The position numbers and the translations under genes are program-made. Of a stretch of 64,000 bases of DNA, positions 19,666 to 28,799 are shown in pieces. This DNA is from Thermopetrobacter sp. TC1. Its GTDB lineage: Bacteria > Pseudomonadota > Alphaproteobacteria > Rhizobiales > Aestuariivirgaceae. A model generated the notes under the pieces. That model was not told where the DNA came from. It did no database searches and was given only the letters and a program-made list of their open reading frames with translations. Within the stretch, counting starts at the first letter, position 1. Each line of letters begins with the position of its first letter. The DNA is taken from assembly GCF_000746275.1 (NCBI RefSeq), contig NZ_KN050830.1, positions 50,364 to 114,363 on the forward strand, read 5' to 3'.

Positions 19666-20087
19666 GACACCTACGACCTTCCTTGCAGCGATTCTCATGC
19701 CCGCGCATGCGATTCACGGCAAGGCTTGCGCGGGCCGGGTCCTATCCGATATGGGGCCTGAAATTCCGATTTCAAGAACCCCTCCGGCGGAGAAGACAAC
19801 CCATGGGGGAAATTCCCAATCATCCGTATACATACACTCTTGCGTCTTCTCCTTGATCTGGTAAATGGCACGGAAGCGTGATAGTTTGCGTTGCATCGGG
19901 CTTCAGGCAAGGACAGTCGTGTGCTGATGACCGCCTGATGCGCGTGCGACCGGGGGATAACATACAATCGAAGGTTGTCAGCCCGTCATGCGTCATGCCT
20001 CTTGACGCCGCAGGCGCTCTCGGGCATGCCGCAAAAAGGGGACACAAAACAAGGATCGGCAACCCAAGGGACAGGGGATCAGGAACA
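19666..20087. other. Intergenic, divergent DUF1150/ParA-like region
   Basis: No gene supported. The ParA-like frame is open upstream to 19878, but that extension is compositionally random and lacks an RBS. TTGACG near 20003 is a possible -35 without a good partner. Confidence 0.4.
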
Positions 20088-20879
20088 ATGAAGCCCACCC
20101 TCATTCTCGTCGGCGCGGACAAGGGCGGCGTCGGCAAGACCACCATTTCGCGGGCCCTGCTGGACTTTTTTGCCCGCCGCAACGTTCTCGCCCGCGCTTT
20201 CGACACCGAAAATCCGCGCGGCACGCTCTATCGCTTTCATCCCGGCAACACCCAGGTCATCGATATCGAGGACGTCGCCGATCAGATGAAAATTCTCGAC
20301 ACGCTGGAAACGGCGGCGGAGAAGGTGACCGTGGTGGATTTCAAGGCGGGCGCCTTAAGCCGCACGCTGGAGATTTTCGAGCAGATCGGCGTTTTCGATG
20401 CCGCCCGGGACGGGCAGTTCGATATCGGCATGGTTCATGTCGTCGGCCCGGCCGTGGCCTCGCTTGACGAGCTGCAGGAGATCAACCGCTACGTGACCGG
20501 CATCGACTACATCGTCGCCCGCAACTTCATCAACGAGACCAATTTCTTCGAGTGGGACGAGGAGACCTACAAGAAGTATTTCGCCAACCTCAATAACGCC
20601 CACGAGATCGAGGTGCCCAAGCTCAACGAGATGGCCTACGAGGCGGTGGATCTCGCCGGCGTGACTTTCTCCGACTTCATCAACAACCGCACCGCCGATG
20701 GCCAGCCGGGCAACTTCTCCTTCACCCTGCGCGGCTATGTGCGCAAGTGGCTCTCCGATATCGACGAACAGTTCGAGGGCCTGGAGCTGATTCGCAACAT
20801 CCTCTCCGGCGGCCGCAATCGCGCCCCCGTTGCCGAAAACGGCGAAAAGAAAAAGGCAGCCGCCGGCGGCAAGAAATAA
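20088..20879 (+). CDS. ParA/MinD-like P-loop ATPase
   Basis: 263 residues. The ATG at 20088 follows AGGAAC and makes the protein begin with the nucleotide-binding loop, as usual. The deviant Walker A GADKGGVGKTTIS (residues 9-21) has the signature lysine of ParA/MinD/CobQ ATPases. Further blocks are RAFDTENPRGTLYRFHP, VTVVDFKAGALSRTLEIFEQ and YIVARNFINETNFFEW. The C-terminus is a basic, Lys-rich tail. No parB or parS-like partner is adjacent, and the protein is not the chromosomal ParA; related orphan ATPases occur in alphaproteobacteria and some plasmid mobilisation regions. A strong terminator follows. Confidence 0.82.
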   Translation: MKPTLILVGADKGGVGKTTISRALLDFFARRNVLARAFDTENPRGTLYRFHPGNTQVIDIEDVADQMKILDTLETAAEKVTVVDFKAGALSRTLEIFEQIGVFDAARDGQFDIGMVHVVGPAVASLDELQEINRYVTGIDYIVARNFINETNFFEWDEETYKKYFANLNNAHEIEVPKLNEMAYEAVDLAGVTFSDFINNRTADGQPGNFSFTLRGYVRKWLSDIDEQFEGLELIRNILSGGRNRAPVAENGEKKKAAAGGKK

Positions 20880-20900
20880 GGCGGCGCATAAAGCCCCATC

Positions 20901-20952
20901 CGCCTCCCTTTGCCGGGAACACCTCTTCCGGCAAGGGAGGCGTTTCTTTTTT
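20901..20952 (+). terminator. Rho-independent terminator after the ParA-like gene
   Basis: GCCTCCCTTTGCCGG pairs with CCGGCAAGGGAGGC (one bulged T), and TTTCTTTTTT follows. Confidence 0.9.
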
Positions 20953-21109
20953 AAGAACAGCGGGCCGATGAAACGGCCTTTACCTCCCATTACCTGTCGC
21001 CCTGGTCAGCCGGAATCCCGGTTCAGGCCCGGGACAAGCCCGGCTGTGACGCGATAGGGACAAATGCCTCTTCCGGTGAGACCGGATCCAGCCGGCGTGA
21101 CGATGGTCG

Positions 21110-21364
21110 TCAGTCGGGCAAGGTCTTGTGGGTGTTGTCGCAGATGGGGGGCGTTTTCGTGTGCTTGCAGCCGCAGAAGAGCACGGTGCCATCCCGGGGC
21201 GCCACCCAGGCCAGGGGCTCAAATCCCGTGCCCTCGTGCGAGCCGTCGCAGAAGGGCTGATCCTTGGAGCGGCCGCAGGCGCACCACCAGTAGGTCTCGC
21301 CTTTCTTCACCTTCACCGGAAAGGCGCGTTTCGCGGCGATGACAGGTTCCGGCTTGTCGTTCAT
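21110..21364 (-). CDS. CDGSH iron-sulfur protein (tandem)
   Basis: 84 residues from the ATG at 21364, preceded by GGGGGAGG; the frame is open much further upstream but the start is unambiguous. Two CDGSH-type Fe-S motifs are seen: CACGRSKDQPFCDGSH (canonical C-x-C…C-D-G-S-H) and CGCKHTKTPPICDNTH (a variant with CDNTH), giving two three-Cys-one-His ligand sets for 2Fe-2S clusters. It is probably a cytosolic redox or cluster-transfer protein like other bacterial double-CDGSH proteins. A long gap of G/C-rich DNA separates it from glyQ. Confidence 0.9.
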   Translation of the reverse strand: MNDKPEPVIAAKRAFPVKVKKGETYWWCACGRSKDQPFCDGSHEGTGFEPLAWVAPRDGTVLFCGCKHTKTPPICDNTHKTLPD

Positions 21365-21603
21365 GAGTTTCCTCCCCCTTGCATGATCGTTGCCGATACC
21401 GGGCCGCAGGCAGGGCGCAAGCTTCGGTGGGCCTTTCGCCTCATGCCGGCGGGTCATGTCATGCTGGCCTGAGACGGGGGCCGGCGCCAGCGGTTTTTCG
21501 CTCCTCGGGCCGGGCCCTGCCGTTTTTGGGGCCGTGAATGAGGCGGTCGTCTCCTTCAAGTGCCTCAAGTTCCGATGGCAAAGACCATCCTGAACCGTGC
21601 CCT

Positions 21604-22548
21604 TCAGGCCCCGTCCGCCTCGATCTTCTGGCAGCCGCCGCCGGCGCGGGTCCTGGCCCAGGCTTCGCAGCAGCCCTGCGCCATGGCGCGCACGCGCAGG
21701 ATATAGGCCTGGCGCTCGGTGACGGAAATGACGCCGCGCGCATCCAGCAGGTTGAAGATGTGCGAGGCCTTGATGCACTGGTCATAGGCCGGCTGCGCCA
21801 GCAGGTGACAGTCGCCCGCATCCCCCAGCTCCAGCAGACGCTTGCATTCGCGCTCCGCATCCTCGAAATGGCGCAGGAGGGTGTCGGTATCGGCATATTC
21901 GAAATTGTAGCGGGAATATTCCTGCTCCGCCTGCAGGAAAACATCGCCATAGGTGACCTTCTCCTCGCCTTCGCCGCCGTTGAAGTTGAGGTCGAAGACG
22001 TTGTCCACCCCCTGCACGTACATGGCCAGCCGCTCAAGCCCGTAGGTGAGCTCGCCGGAGACGGGATGACAGTCCAGCCCGCCCACCTGCTGAAAGTAGG
22101 TGAACTGGCTTACCTCCATGCCGTCGCACCAGACCTCCCAGCCCAGGCCCCAGGCGCCGAGGGTGGGGCTTTCCCAGTCGTCCTCGACGAAGCGGATGTC
22201 ATGCAGGGCGGGATCGATGCCGATGGCATAGAGCGAGCCGAGATAGAGCTCCTGGATGTCATCGGGCGAGGGTTTGAGGATCACCTGATACTGATAGTAA
22301 TGCTGCAGGCGATTGGGGTTTTCGCCATAGCGGCCGTCGGAGGGGCGGCGGCAGGGCTGCACGTAAGCCGCCTTCCACGGCAGCGGCCCGATGGCGCGCA
22401 GTGTCGTGGCGGGATGAAAGGTGCCCGCGCCCACCTCCATGTCGTAGGGCTGCAGGATGACACAGCCCTGCTCGGCCCAGTAATCATGCAGGGTCAGGAT
22501 GAGATCCTGAAAGGAACGGCTGGGATCGCGCCTGCGCTTCTCGCTCAT
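21604..22548 (-). CDS. glyQ: Glycyl-tRNA synthetase alpha subunit
   Basis: 314 residues from the ATG at 22548. This is the catalytic class II subunit of the alpha2-beta2 bacterial GlyRS, which charges tRNA-Gly with glycine. Recognisable are [38 protein letters not shown], the motif [20 protein letters not shown] and [20 protein letters not shown]. It is the last gene of a minus-strand group containing the small membrane protein, trmN6 and DUF2007. The beta subunit lies 3 kb away beyond ispB rather than next door. Confidence 0.97.
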   Translation of the reverse strand: MSEKRRRDPSRSFQDLILTLHDYWAEQGCVILQPYDMEVGAGTFHPATTLRAIGPLPWKAAYVQPCRRPSDGRYGENPNRLQHYYQYQVILKPSPDDIQELYLGSLYAIGIDPALHDIRFVEDDWESPTLGAWGLGWEVWCDGMEVSQFTYFQQVGGLDCHPVSGELTYGLERLAMYVQGVDNVFDLNFNGGEGEEKVTYGDVFLQAEQEYSRYNFEYADTDTLLRHFEDAERECKRLLELGDAGDCHLLAQPAYDQCIKASHIFNLLDARGVISVTERQAYILRVRAMAQGCCEAWARTRAGGGCQKIEADGA

Positions 22549-22684
22549 GGATGTCGGCCCGTCATTTCCGGCTGATGTCTCTTCGCACACGCTGATGCGC
22601 TGGTATTGCTAAAGGCATGGCAGGCCCGGAGCAAGCCCGTTTTTCTCTTTAAATCCTCTTTGCAGGAGCCTGCATCGGGCCCGC

Positions 22685-22918
22685 TCATTTTTCCTCATCC
22701 GGCACCCAGGCGCCCGTTTTCGGATCCTTGCGCAAAGTGACCGTCTTCGGCGGCTGATCGCCCGCATCATCCGACGATTGGCCCACGGAGGCACGCCGCC
22801 GGTCTTTCTCTGCACGCGCCGCCCGTTCGCGCAGGCGCGCCTCGCGCTCGCGCATGAACTTGAAGGTCATCAGCACCAGGGCGATGAGCAAGAGGGCAAC
22901 GAGGATTTTCGAGCCCAT
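22685..22918 (-). CDS. Small single-pass membrane protein
   Basis: 77 residues, ATG at 22918 with AAGGA 9 bases upstream. One N-terminal transmembrane helix (LVALLLIALVLMTFKFM) is followed by a highly charged helical stretch (REREARLRERAARAEKDRRR) and a short conserved-looking end, KTVTLRKDPKTGAWVPDEE. Short proteins of this kind lie next to glyQ in many alphaproteobacteria. Function unknown. Confidence 0.75.
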   Translation of the reverse strand: MGSKILVALLLIALVLMTFKFMREREARLRERAARAEKDRRRASVGQSSDDAGDQPPKTVTLRKDPKTGAWVPDEEK

Positions 22919-23102
22919 GAGCGGCGGTCCTTTCCTTGCCAGGCTTAAACGGGCAGGGCCGCAGACAGGCCAGGCCCGCCCATTTCCCCTGCGCTGGACA
23001 CCGGCATGCGGCGCGTCCCATGCCGGCATGTGCCCATGCGCTGGCCACGGGGTGGCGCACGCCATGGCCGGTTAAGGGGATGGGCGTTACATTCTCATGA
23101 AA

Positions 23103-23921
23103 TCAGCCGAGAGGAAAGGCCTTGCCGTGGCGCAGCACCATGTCGGCCTCCAGGGAGAAGGCGCCGTCACTGCGGTGCAGCACGATGCCGGGCAGAATGC
23201 GCGTTGGCGCGCGCGAGGCCTTCACCCCCTGCACGAGAATGCGCGAGGCCGGCTGCCCCGGCTTGGGATAGAGCGGCGCGATGCGCACATCGCCCAGCTT
23301 GTGGGCCTCGAAGGCGGCGAGAATGCGCCCCAGCGTCTCCGGGCGGTAGACGAGGGTGACGGTGCCGCGCGGGCGCACCATGGCGGCGAGCACCGCAATC
23401 CAGGTTTCGAGATCCTCCGGGCCGAAGACATGGGCGGTGGATTTCAGCGGCGCGGTGGGCGCCTGCACGCTGCCTTCCTCGTAATAGGGCGGATTGGCGA
23501 AGGCATGGGCGAAGGAGCCGTGCTCCGGCCAGGAGGCGAGATCGCGGCGCAGGCCTTCGCGCACATCGCCGCGGATGATGCGCAGCCGGCCGGAAAAGCC
23601 GTTCTTCTCGGCGTTGCGCTCCGCCAGCATGGCATAGCGCACATCCTGCTCCACACCGGTAATGGTGACATCCGGCACCCGCGCCAGCAGGCACAGCGCG
23701 GCCACTCCCGGCCCCGTGCCCGCCTCGAACACGGCATCGCCCGCCTTCGCCGGCACGGCGGCGGCAACGAAGACGGAATCAATGCCGGCGCGAAAGCCCT
23801 TCTCGGGCTGCATGACCGTGATGCGGCCGTTCAAGAAGGCATCCTCCGTGAGCACGCCGGCGGCGCTGCGCGGACCATGATCCCTGTTCTCGTCCATGGA
23901 AGACGTCATCGCATTCATCAT
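23103..23921 (-). CDS. tRNA1(Val) A37 N6-methyltransferase-like (TrmN6/YfiC)
   Basis: 272 residues. The start overlaps the stop of the DUF2007 gene (ATGATGA at 23921-23918), pointing to translational coupling. The Rossmann methyltransferase core shows DAVFEAGTGPGVAAL (about 63-77) for S-adenosylmethionine and FANPPYYEEG (NPPY about 143-146), the N6-adenine motif. LNGRITVMQPEKGFRAGIDS is the typical TrmN6 lead. The expected substrate is A37 of tRNA-Val, though the specificity of alphaproteobacterial members is not certain. Confidence 0.85.
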   Translation of the reverse strand: MMNAMTSSMDENRDHGPRSAAGVLTEDAFLNGRITVMQPEKGFRAGIDSVFVAAAVPAKAGDAVFEAGTGPGVAALCLLARVPDVTITGVEQDVRYAMLAERNAEKNGFSGRLRIIRGDVREGLRRDLASWPEHGSFAHAFANPPYYEEGSVQAPTAPLKSTAHVFGPEDLETWIAVLAAMVRPRGTVTLVYRPETLGRILAAFEAHKLGDVRIAPLYPKPGQPASRILVQGVKASRAPTRILPGIVLHRSDGAFSLEADMVLRHGKAFPLG

Positions 23922-24160
23922 CCTTCGGTTCCCGGTTTCCGTGAAGCCCCCTGATCGCCCGCCACGAGATCCGCAAGCAGCCATGCGGCGCGCCGTTCAT
24001 GCTCATCCCGCACCATCAGCCGGCGCGGAAAGGCAAGCATCGAGCCCTCCACCGCCGAGACATACTCATCAAGCACCCAGGATTCGATGCCCGCCTCGGC
24101 CAGCACATGGCGCGCAAAAGACAGAAGCACCGGATCGCTGGTTCTCAAGACCTCGCGCAT
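23918..24160 (-). CDS. DUF2007 domain protein
   Basis: 80 residues, MREVLRTSDPVLLSFARHVLAEAG at the start, then GIESWVLDEYVSAVEGSM and FPRRLMVRDEHERRAAWLL, the GlnB-like DUF2007 fold sometimes called putative signal-transducing. Its stop overlaps the trmN6 start. Function unknown; partner and ligand unknown. Confidence 0.8.
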   Translation of the reverse strand: MREVLRTSDPVLLSFARHVLAEAGIESWVLDEYVSAVEGSMLAFPRRLMVRDEHERRAAWLLADLVAGDQGASRKPGTEG

Positions 24161-24293
24161 GGCGTCATCTCTGGTTCGTCATTATCCTAGGCATGTCAGA
24201 CTAACGGAAAGTTGCCGCGCACGATACGCCCGCCCGGATGCATGCGTACCTTCAATGCCTGCCGCATTCTGCCGCATGTCATGATCCATGCGG

Positions 24294-24321
24294 TTGACTC
24301 AGAACGTCCTCTCCTTAAACC
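24294..24321 (+). promoter_or_regulatory. Possible ispB promoter
   Basis: TTGACT (24294-24299) and TAAACC (24316-24321), spacing 16, about 90 bases before the ispB ATG. The -10 is weak. Confidence 0.3.
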
Positions 24322-24410
24322 TAGCCGGCGACACGGGTTTTCGTGAGTGGAAAGACGCTTCATCGCCGACCGTCCTGATCGGGACGGGGCGCATCATCGG
24401 GAGTTTCGCC

Positions 24411-25427
24411 ATGGGCGTTGTCGTGCCACTGGGAGAACGGGACGGAGCCAGGGCCTCCATCGAGCCGCTGCTGAAGGTGGTGGCGGCGGACATGGAGAAG
24501 ATCAACGAGACCATCCTGTGGCATGCCCGCTCGCATGTGGACCTCATCCCCAAGCTTGCCGCCCATCTCATCAACTCCGGCGGCAAGCGCCTGCGGCCGA
24601 TGGTGACGCTGGCGGCCGCGCGCATGTTCGGCTATGAGGGCGAGACCCACCTGCCGCTGGCCATCGCCGTGGAGTTCATGCATACGGCCACGCTGCTGCA
24701 TGATGATGTGGTGGACGAATCCGACATGCGCCGCGGGCGCAAGGCGGCGCGCCTCATCTGGGGCAATCAGGCCACGGTGCTGGTGGGGGACTATCTGCTC
24801 TCCCAGACCTTCAAGATGCTGGTGGACACCGGCCTGATGGATGCGCTGAAGGTGATGTCCCACACCGCGGCGGTGATCGCCGAGGGCGAGATCATGCAGC
24901 TTGAGGCCCAGAACGACATCACCACCACCGAAGACCGCTACATGGAGATCATCTCGGCCAAGACCGCGGCCCTCTTCGCCGCGGCGGCGCAACTGGGCGC
25001 CATCGTCGCCGAACGCCCGCAGGAAGAGCGCGCCGCCATGGATTCCTTCGGCCGCAATCTCGGCATCGCCTTTCAGCTTGTGGATGATGCGCTCGATTAT
25101 GCCGGCGAGCAGGACAAGCTGGGCAAGGCGGTGGGCGATGATTTCCGCGAGGGCAAGGTGACCCTGCCGGTGGTGCTGGCCTATCGCCGCGGCAATGAGG
25201 AGGAGCGCCGGTTCTGGAAGCGGGTCATGGCCGACCGCGATCAGCGCGAGGGTGATCTTGAGCGGGCGCTTGAGATCCTCGCCCGCCATCACACCATCGA
25301 GGACACCATCGAGCGCGCCCGCCATTACGGCGCCATCGCCCGCGATGCGCTCGCCATCTTCCCGCCCAGCGATCCGCGCGATGCCCTTATCGAGGCGGTG
25401 GACTTCTGCATCTCCCGCGTAAGCTGA
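24411..25427 (+). CDS. ispB: Octaprenyl/polyprenyl diphosphate synthase
   Basis: 338 residues from the ATG at 24411 (GGGAG upstream); an in-frame ATG at 24288 would add 41 unconserved residues. It condenses isopentenyl diphosphate onto allylic diphosphates to make the quinone side chain. First aspartate-rich motif HDDVVDESD (about 97-105), GGKRLRP (58-63) and second motif DDALDYAG (225-232) are intact. It is the only plus-strand gene between glyQ and glyS. Confidence 0.94.
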   Translation: MGVVVPLGERDGARASIEPLLKVVAADMEKINETILWHARSHVDLIPKLAAHLINSGGKRLRPMVTLAAARMFGYEGETHLPLAIAVEFMHTATLLHDDVVDESDMRRGRKAARLIWGNQATVLVGDYLLSQTFKMLVDTGLMDALKVMSHTAAVIAEGEIMQLEAQNDITTTEDRYMEIISAKTAALFAAAAQLGAIVAERPQEERAAMDSFGRNLGIAFQLVDDALDYAGEQDKLGKAVGDDFREGKVTLPVVLAYRRGNEEERRFWKRVMADRDQREGDLERALEILARHHTIEDTIERARHYGAIARDALAIFPPSDPRDALIEAVDFCISRVS

Positions 25428-25532
25428 TCAGCCCCTTCTGAAAGCAAAAGCCTCGGCACCTTCAAAAAGCGGGGCATGCCAGCCGGAAGTGAAGGCCCCG
25501 GAAGCGAAAAGAGAGTGCAACGAGTGCCTCAC

Positions 25533-27617
25533 TCAGCCCTCGATGCGGGAGAAATCGGCGATCAGGCGGGCCACGTCGCGGATGCGTGAGAGCAGCAGCA
25601 GGCGGTTTTCGCGCAAGGTGGGATCCTCGGCGTTTACCGTTACCTTGTCGAAGAAGGTGTCCACCGGCTCGCGCAGCCGGGCCAGCGCCGCCATGGCCGC
25701 CTCGAAGTCCTCGTTGGCCAGGGCCTTCTTCACGTTGGCGCGCGCCTGGCGAATGGCGCTGGCCAGTTTCTTCTCCGGCCCGGCGATGAGCAGCTGCGGA
25801 TTGGGCTCGCCCTCGTAAGTGCGCTTGTCCTTCTTCTCCTCGATGCGCAGGATGTTGGCGGCGCGGCGGAACCCGGCGAGCAGGTTCTGCCCGTCCTCGC
25901 TGTTGATGAAGTTCTCCAGGGCCTTCACCCGCCGCACGATGGTGAGCAGATCGTCCTGATCGCCCAGCCCGAAGACGGCATCGATGAGATCGTGGCGCAC
26001 GCCGCTTTCGCGCAGGTGCACCTTCAGCCGCTCGATGATGAAGCCGAGCAGGTCGCGGGCGATGGCCTCGGCTTCTGCATCATCGCCTGAGAAGGCCGGC
26101 GAGAGGCGCACCCGGTCCTGCAGGAAGGGCAGAAGCGGCAGCCTGATGCCGTTTTCCAGCACGATGCGGATCAGCCCGAGCGCGGCGCGCCTGAGCGCGA
26201 AGGGATCGCGCGAGCCTGTAGGCTTCTCGCCCGCCGCCCAGAAATTGGCCAGCATGTCGATCTTGTCGGCCAGGGCCACCGCGATGGACACCGGCTGATC
26301 CGGCACGCGATCGGACGGCCCCTGCGGCCGGTAATGATCCTCGATCGCCTGGGCGATATAGGGCGGCACGCAGGATTTCAGGGCGTAATACTTGCCCATG
26401 GTGCCCTGCAGCTCGGGAAATTCGCCCACCATTTCCGTCACCAGATCGGCCTTGGCCAGCCGCGCGGCGAAGGCGGCCTCCTCGGGATCGGCATCGACAA
26501 AGGGGGCAAGATCGCGCGCCAGCGCCTCAAGCCGCCGCACCCGGTCGCCCAGGGTGCCGAGTTTGGCGTGAAAGGTGATGCGATCCAGCTCCGGCACCCG
26601 CTCCTCCAGCGGCGTGGCGAGATCCTGCTCCCAGAAGAAGCGGGCATCGGAAAGCCGCGCGGCGATCACCCGGTTGTTGCCCTCGATGATCTTCTGGCCG
26701 CCGTCCTTCGCTTCCAGATTGGCCACGAGCAGATAGCGGTTGGCCAGCCCGCCGCCGTCCTCCGCCTTGCGGCGCAGGGCGAAGCATTTCTGATGGCTGC
26801 GGATGGTGGTGATGATCACCTCCTCCGGCACATCGAGGAAGCTTTCGTCAAAGGAGCCCATGAGCACCACCGGCCATTCCACCAGCCCGGCGGTTTCCCT
26901 GATCAGGCCTTCATCCTCAACGAGTTCAAGTCCGGCCTCTTCAGCGAGCTGTTCTGCACGCGCCCGGATGATCCGCGCCCGTTCCGCGCCGGAGAGGATG
27001 ACGAAGGCCTTGCGCAGCTTTTCCTCATAATCGGCAAAGCCGGTGACCGAAAGGACATCCGGCGCCATGAAACGATGCCCGCGCGTTTCGCGGCCGACGG
27101 GAATGTCCTCCAGCTCAAAGGGCACGATGCGGCCATCCAGCAGGCAGATGATGGAATGCAGCGGCCGCACCCAGCGCAGGCGCCGCGCCCCCCAGCGCAT
27201 GGACTTCGGCCAGGGAAAGCGGCGGATCACATCCGGCAGCAGCTCCTGCAGCACCGCTTCCGTGGGCCGGCCCGGGCGCTCGATGCGGGCCACGTAATAG
27301 GGGCCCTTCTTCTCGTCGGCGACGATATCGCACTGATCCAGCGAAAGCCCCGTGGCGCGCAAGAACCCCTGAATGGCCTTCTCCGGCGCATCCACCCGCG
27401 GCCCGCGCCGTTCCTCGACGATATCCGGCGTCTTGTGCGGCACATCGGAAATGACAAGCACAAGCCGGCGCGGGCCGGCAAAGGCGCGGCTTTCGCCGAT
27501 TTCAAGACCGGCCTCCGTGAGGCCTTCTCGCACCAGTCTTTCAAGATCGGCCGCCGCGCGCGCCTGCATGCGGGCGGGGATTTCCTCGGAAAACAGTTCG
27601 ATGAAAAGCTCTGGCAT
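25533..27617 (-). CDS. glyS: Glycyl-tRNA synthetase beta subunit
   Basis: 694 residues, full length. The beta subunit binds tRNA and stabilises the alpha subunit. Typical parts are [18 protein letters not shown] at the start, [21 protein letters not shown], the HD-like segment [37 protein letters not shown] and the C-terminal anticodon-binding domain ending in [17 protein letters not shown]. It is convergent with ispB (105-base gap). The usual glyQ-glyS adjacency is broken. Confidence 0.96.
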   Translation of the reverse strand: MPELFIELFSEEIPARMQARAAADLERLVREGLTEAGLEIGESRAFAGPRRLVLVISDVPHKTPDIVEERRGPRVDAPEKAIQGFLRATGLSLDQCDIVADEKKGPYYVARIERPGRPTEAVLQELLPDVIRRFPWPKSMRWGARRLRWVRPLHSIICLLDGRIVPFELEDIPVGRETRGHRFMAPDVLSVTGFADYEEKLRKAFVILSGAERARIIRARAEQLAEEAGLELVEDEGLIRETAGLVEWPVVLMGSFDESFLDVPEEVIITTIRSHQKCFALRRKAEDGGGLANRYLLVANLEAKDGGQKIIEGNNRVIAARLSDARFFWEQDLATPLEERVPELDRITFHAKLGTLGDRVRRLEALARDLAPFVDADPEEAAFAARLAKADLVTEMVGEFPELQGTMGKYYALKSCVPPYIAQAIEDHYRPQGPSDRVPDQPVSIAVALADKIDMLANFWAAGEKPTGSRDPFALRRAALGLIRIVLENGIRLPLLPFLQDRVRLSPAFSGDDAEAEAIARDLLGFIIERLKVHLRESGVRHDLIDAVFGLGDQDDLLTIVRRVKALENFINSEDGQNLLAGFRRAANILRIEEKKDKRTYEGEPNPQLLIAGPEKKLASAIRQARANVKKALANEDFEAAMAALARLREPVDTFFDKVTVNAEDPTLRENRLLLLSRIRDVARLIADFSRIEG

Positions 27618-27984
27618 GGCGGGCCTTCTTCAAGAACCGGTCGCTGATCGCTTGCGGACTCATCACCTCTGCCGGCGCCGGTGACCAGGAGCATGCGCCG
27701 GACCATGCCCTTGTTGCAGCACCCGCCACGGAAAGGCAAGGGCCTGTTCGCCCATTGCCGCAAGGCTTTTTTCTTGAGCGTTCTGGATGAAGGACATGGA
27801 TGGGAGAGGGAAGGTCCCGACAGGCGCGAGCCCTGTCTCGGGCCGAGCCCGGATGAGATGCAATTGATGACCGTCACCGCATGCGCATACCGCCCTGGAC
27901 AGCCGGGACAAGCTAAGGCTGTGATGTGGGGAGGGGGCGGTGAAATACAACAATCTCCTGCCTTGCAACAAAGAGGGAATCAGT

Positions 27985-28380
27985 TATTAACATATTGAAT
28001 TCTAACAATAAAACGTCATTGCCGGCCTTGTGCCGGCAATCCAGGGCCAGGAATGAGGCGGTTTTGGTGGGCGATGGCATCTGCCAACTGGCTTGATTTG
28101 AGCCGTATGCTTTTTGAAAGGAGGTCCCTCTCTTAGGATAGAGCCCGGTAGAACCGTTCCTGACTGCCATCACCACATGCGTAAATCGCCCCTGGATACC
28201 CGGGACAAGCCCGGGTATGACGTAAGTAGTAGATATTCAATACAAAAAGAACAACCTCCCAAGTTTGGGCAAGGGGGAAAGAATGCCTTGATAAAGGTAT
28301 CTGCGTAGCATGTGACTAATCACGCTCTTCGCAGCGAAAATCATTCGCAACACACAAAGCAATTTAATTGGACACGACTG
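27985..28380. mobile_element. 485-bp-type element, left-truncated
   Basis: Same orientation as the 11253 copy: ACGTCATTGCC, GGCAATCCAGGGCCAGGAATGA, AGCCGTATGCTTTTTGAAAG, the stem ACCCGGGACAAGCCCGGGT, CCTCCCAAGTTTGGGCAAGG, GCGTAGCATGTGACTAATCA, end AATTTAATTGGACACGACTG. After it comes GGCTGATCTACGGGGTGACG of the 127-bp element. The left end is missing. Confidence 0.7.
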
Positions 28381-28425
28381 GGCTGATCTACGGGGTGACG
28401 AGGAAGGTGGCGCCGTTGTCTACTG

Positions 28426-28516
28426 CCGGAAGGATGTTGTACATCCTTCCGGAACGTTTCGGCGGGGTTTTAAACCCCGCCAAAATGTTCCGGAACGGGA
28501 TAAAATCCCGTTCCGG
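28426..28516 (+). repeat. Three-hairpin array, copy 2
   Basis: CCGGAAGGAT-N7-ATCCTTCCGG, GGCGGGGTTTTAAACCCCGCC and CCGGAACGGGAT…ATCCCGTTCCGG, with the same linkers as the 16011 array but one GCGGGG hairpin fewer. Confidence 0.85.
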
Positions 28517-28799
28517 CATTTTATGTCCATACGGCTCAAACCAAGCCAGTTGGCGAATGTTGTCGTTCTCCAAACCCGCCTCTTCCCTGTCCCGGGCTTG
28601 AACCGGGGTCCCGGCAATCCGGGGCCAAAAGCGCAATGGGTTTGGGAAACGACAGCATGCGCCCGCAGGCGTGGCCGCGCCGCCTGTTTTCTGAAAAAAG
28701 ATGCCGGAAGGGCATGGAAACGGTGTGATGTTTTGCATCCTCCGGCAGAGAAAGGCCGTTTCCTGTGCCCGCCCAAGCCCGTAGATTAGGAAACGATGC

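Larger units (their letters stand above)
27618..28799. other. Repeat-mosaic intergenic region before lnt
   Basis: 1.18 kb with no credible gene. The first 350 bases are G/C-rich with degenerate repeat pieces (GCCCTGGACAGCCGGGACAAGC near 27890). The rest is a truncated 485-bp-type element, a remnant of the 127-bp element (28381-28435) and a hairpin array with further element-internal sequence up to about 28640. Confidence 0.6.

Noticed and set aside
20088-20879. Plasmid or chromosome partition locus
   Set aside because: Only the ParA-like ATPase is found; there is no ParB-like gene or repeated parS-type site nearby.
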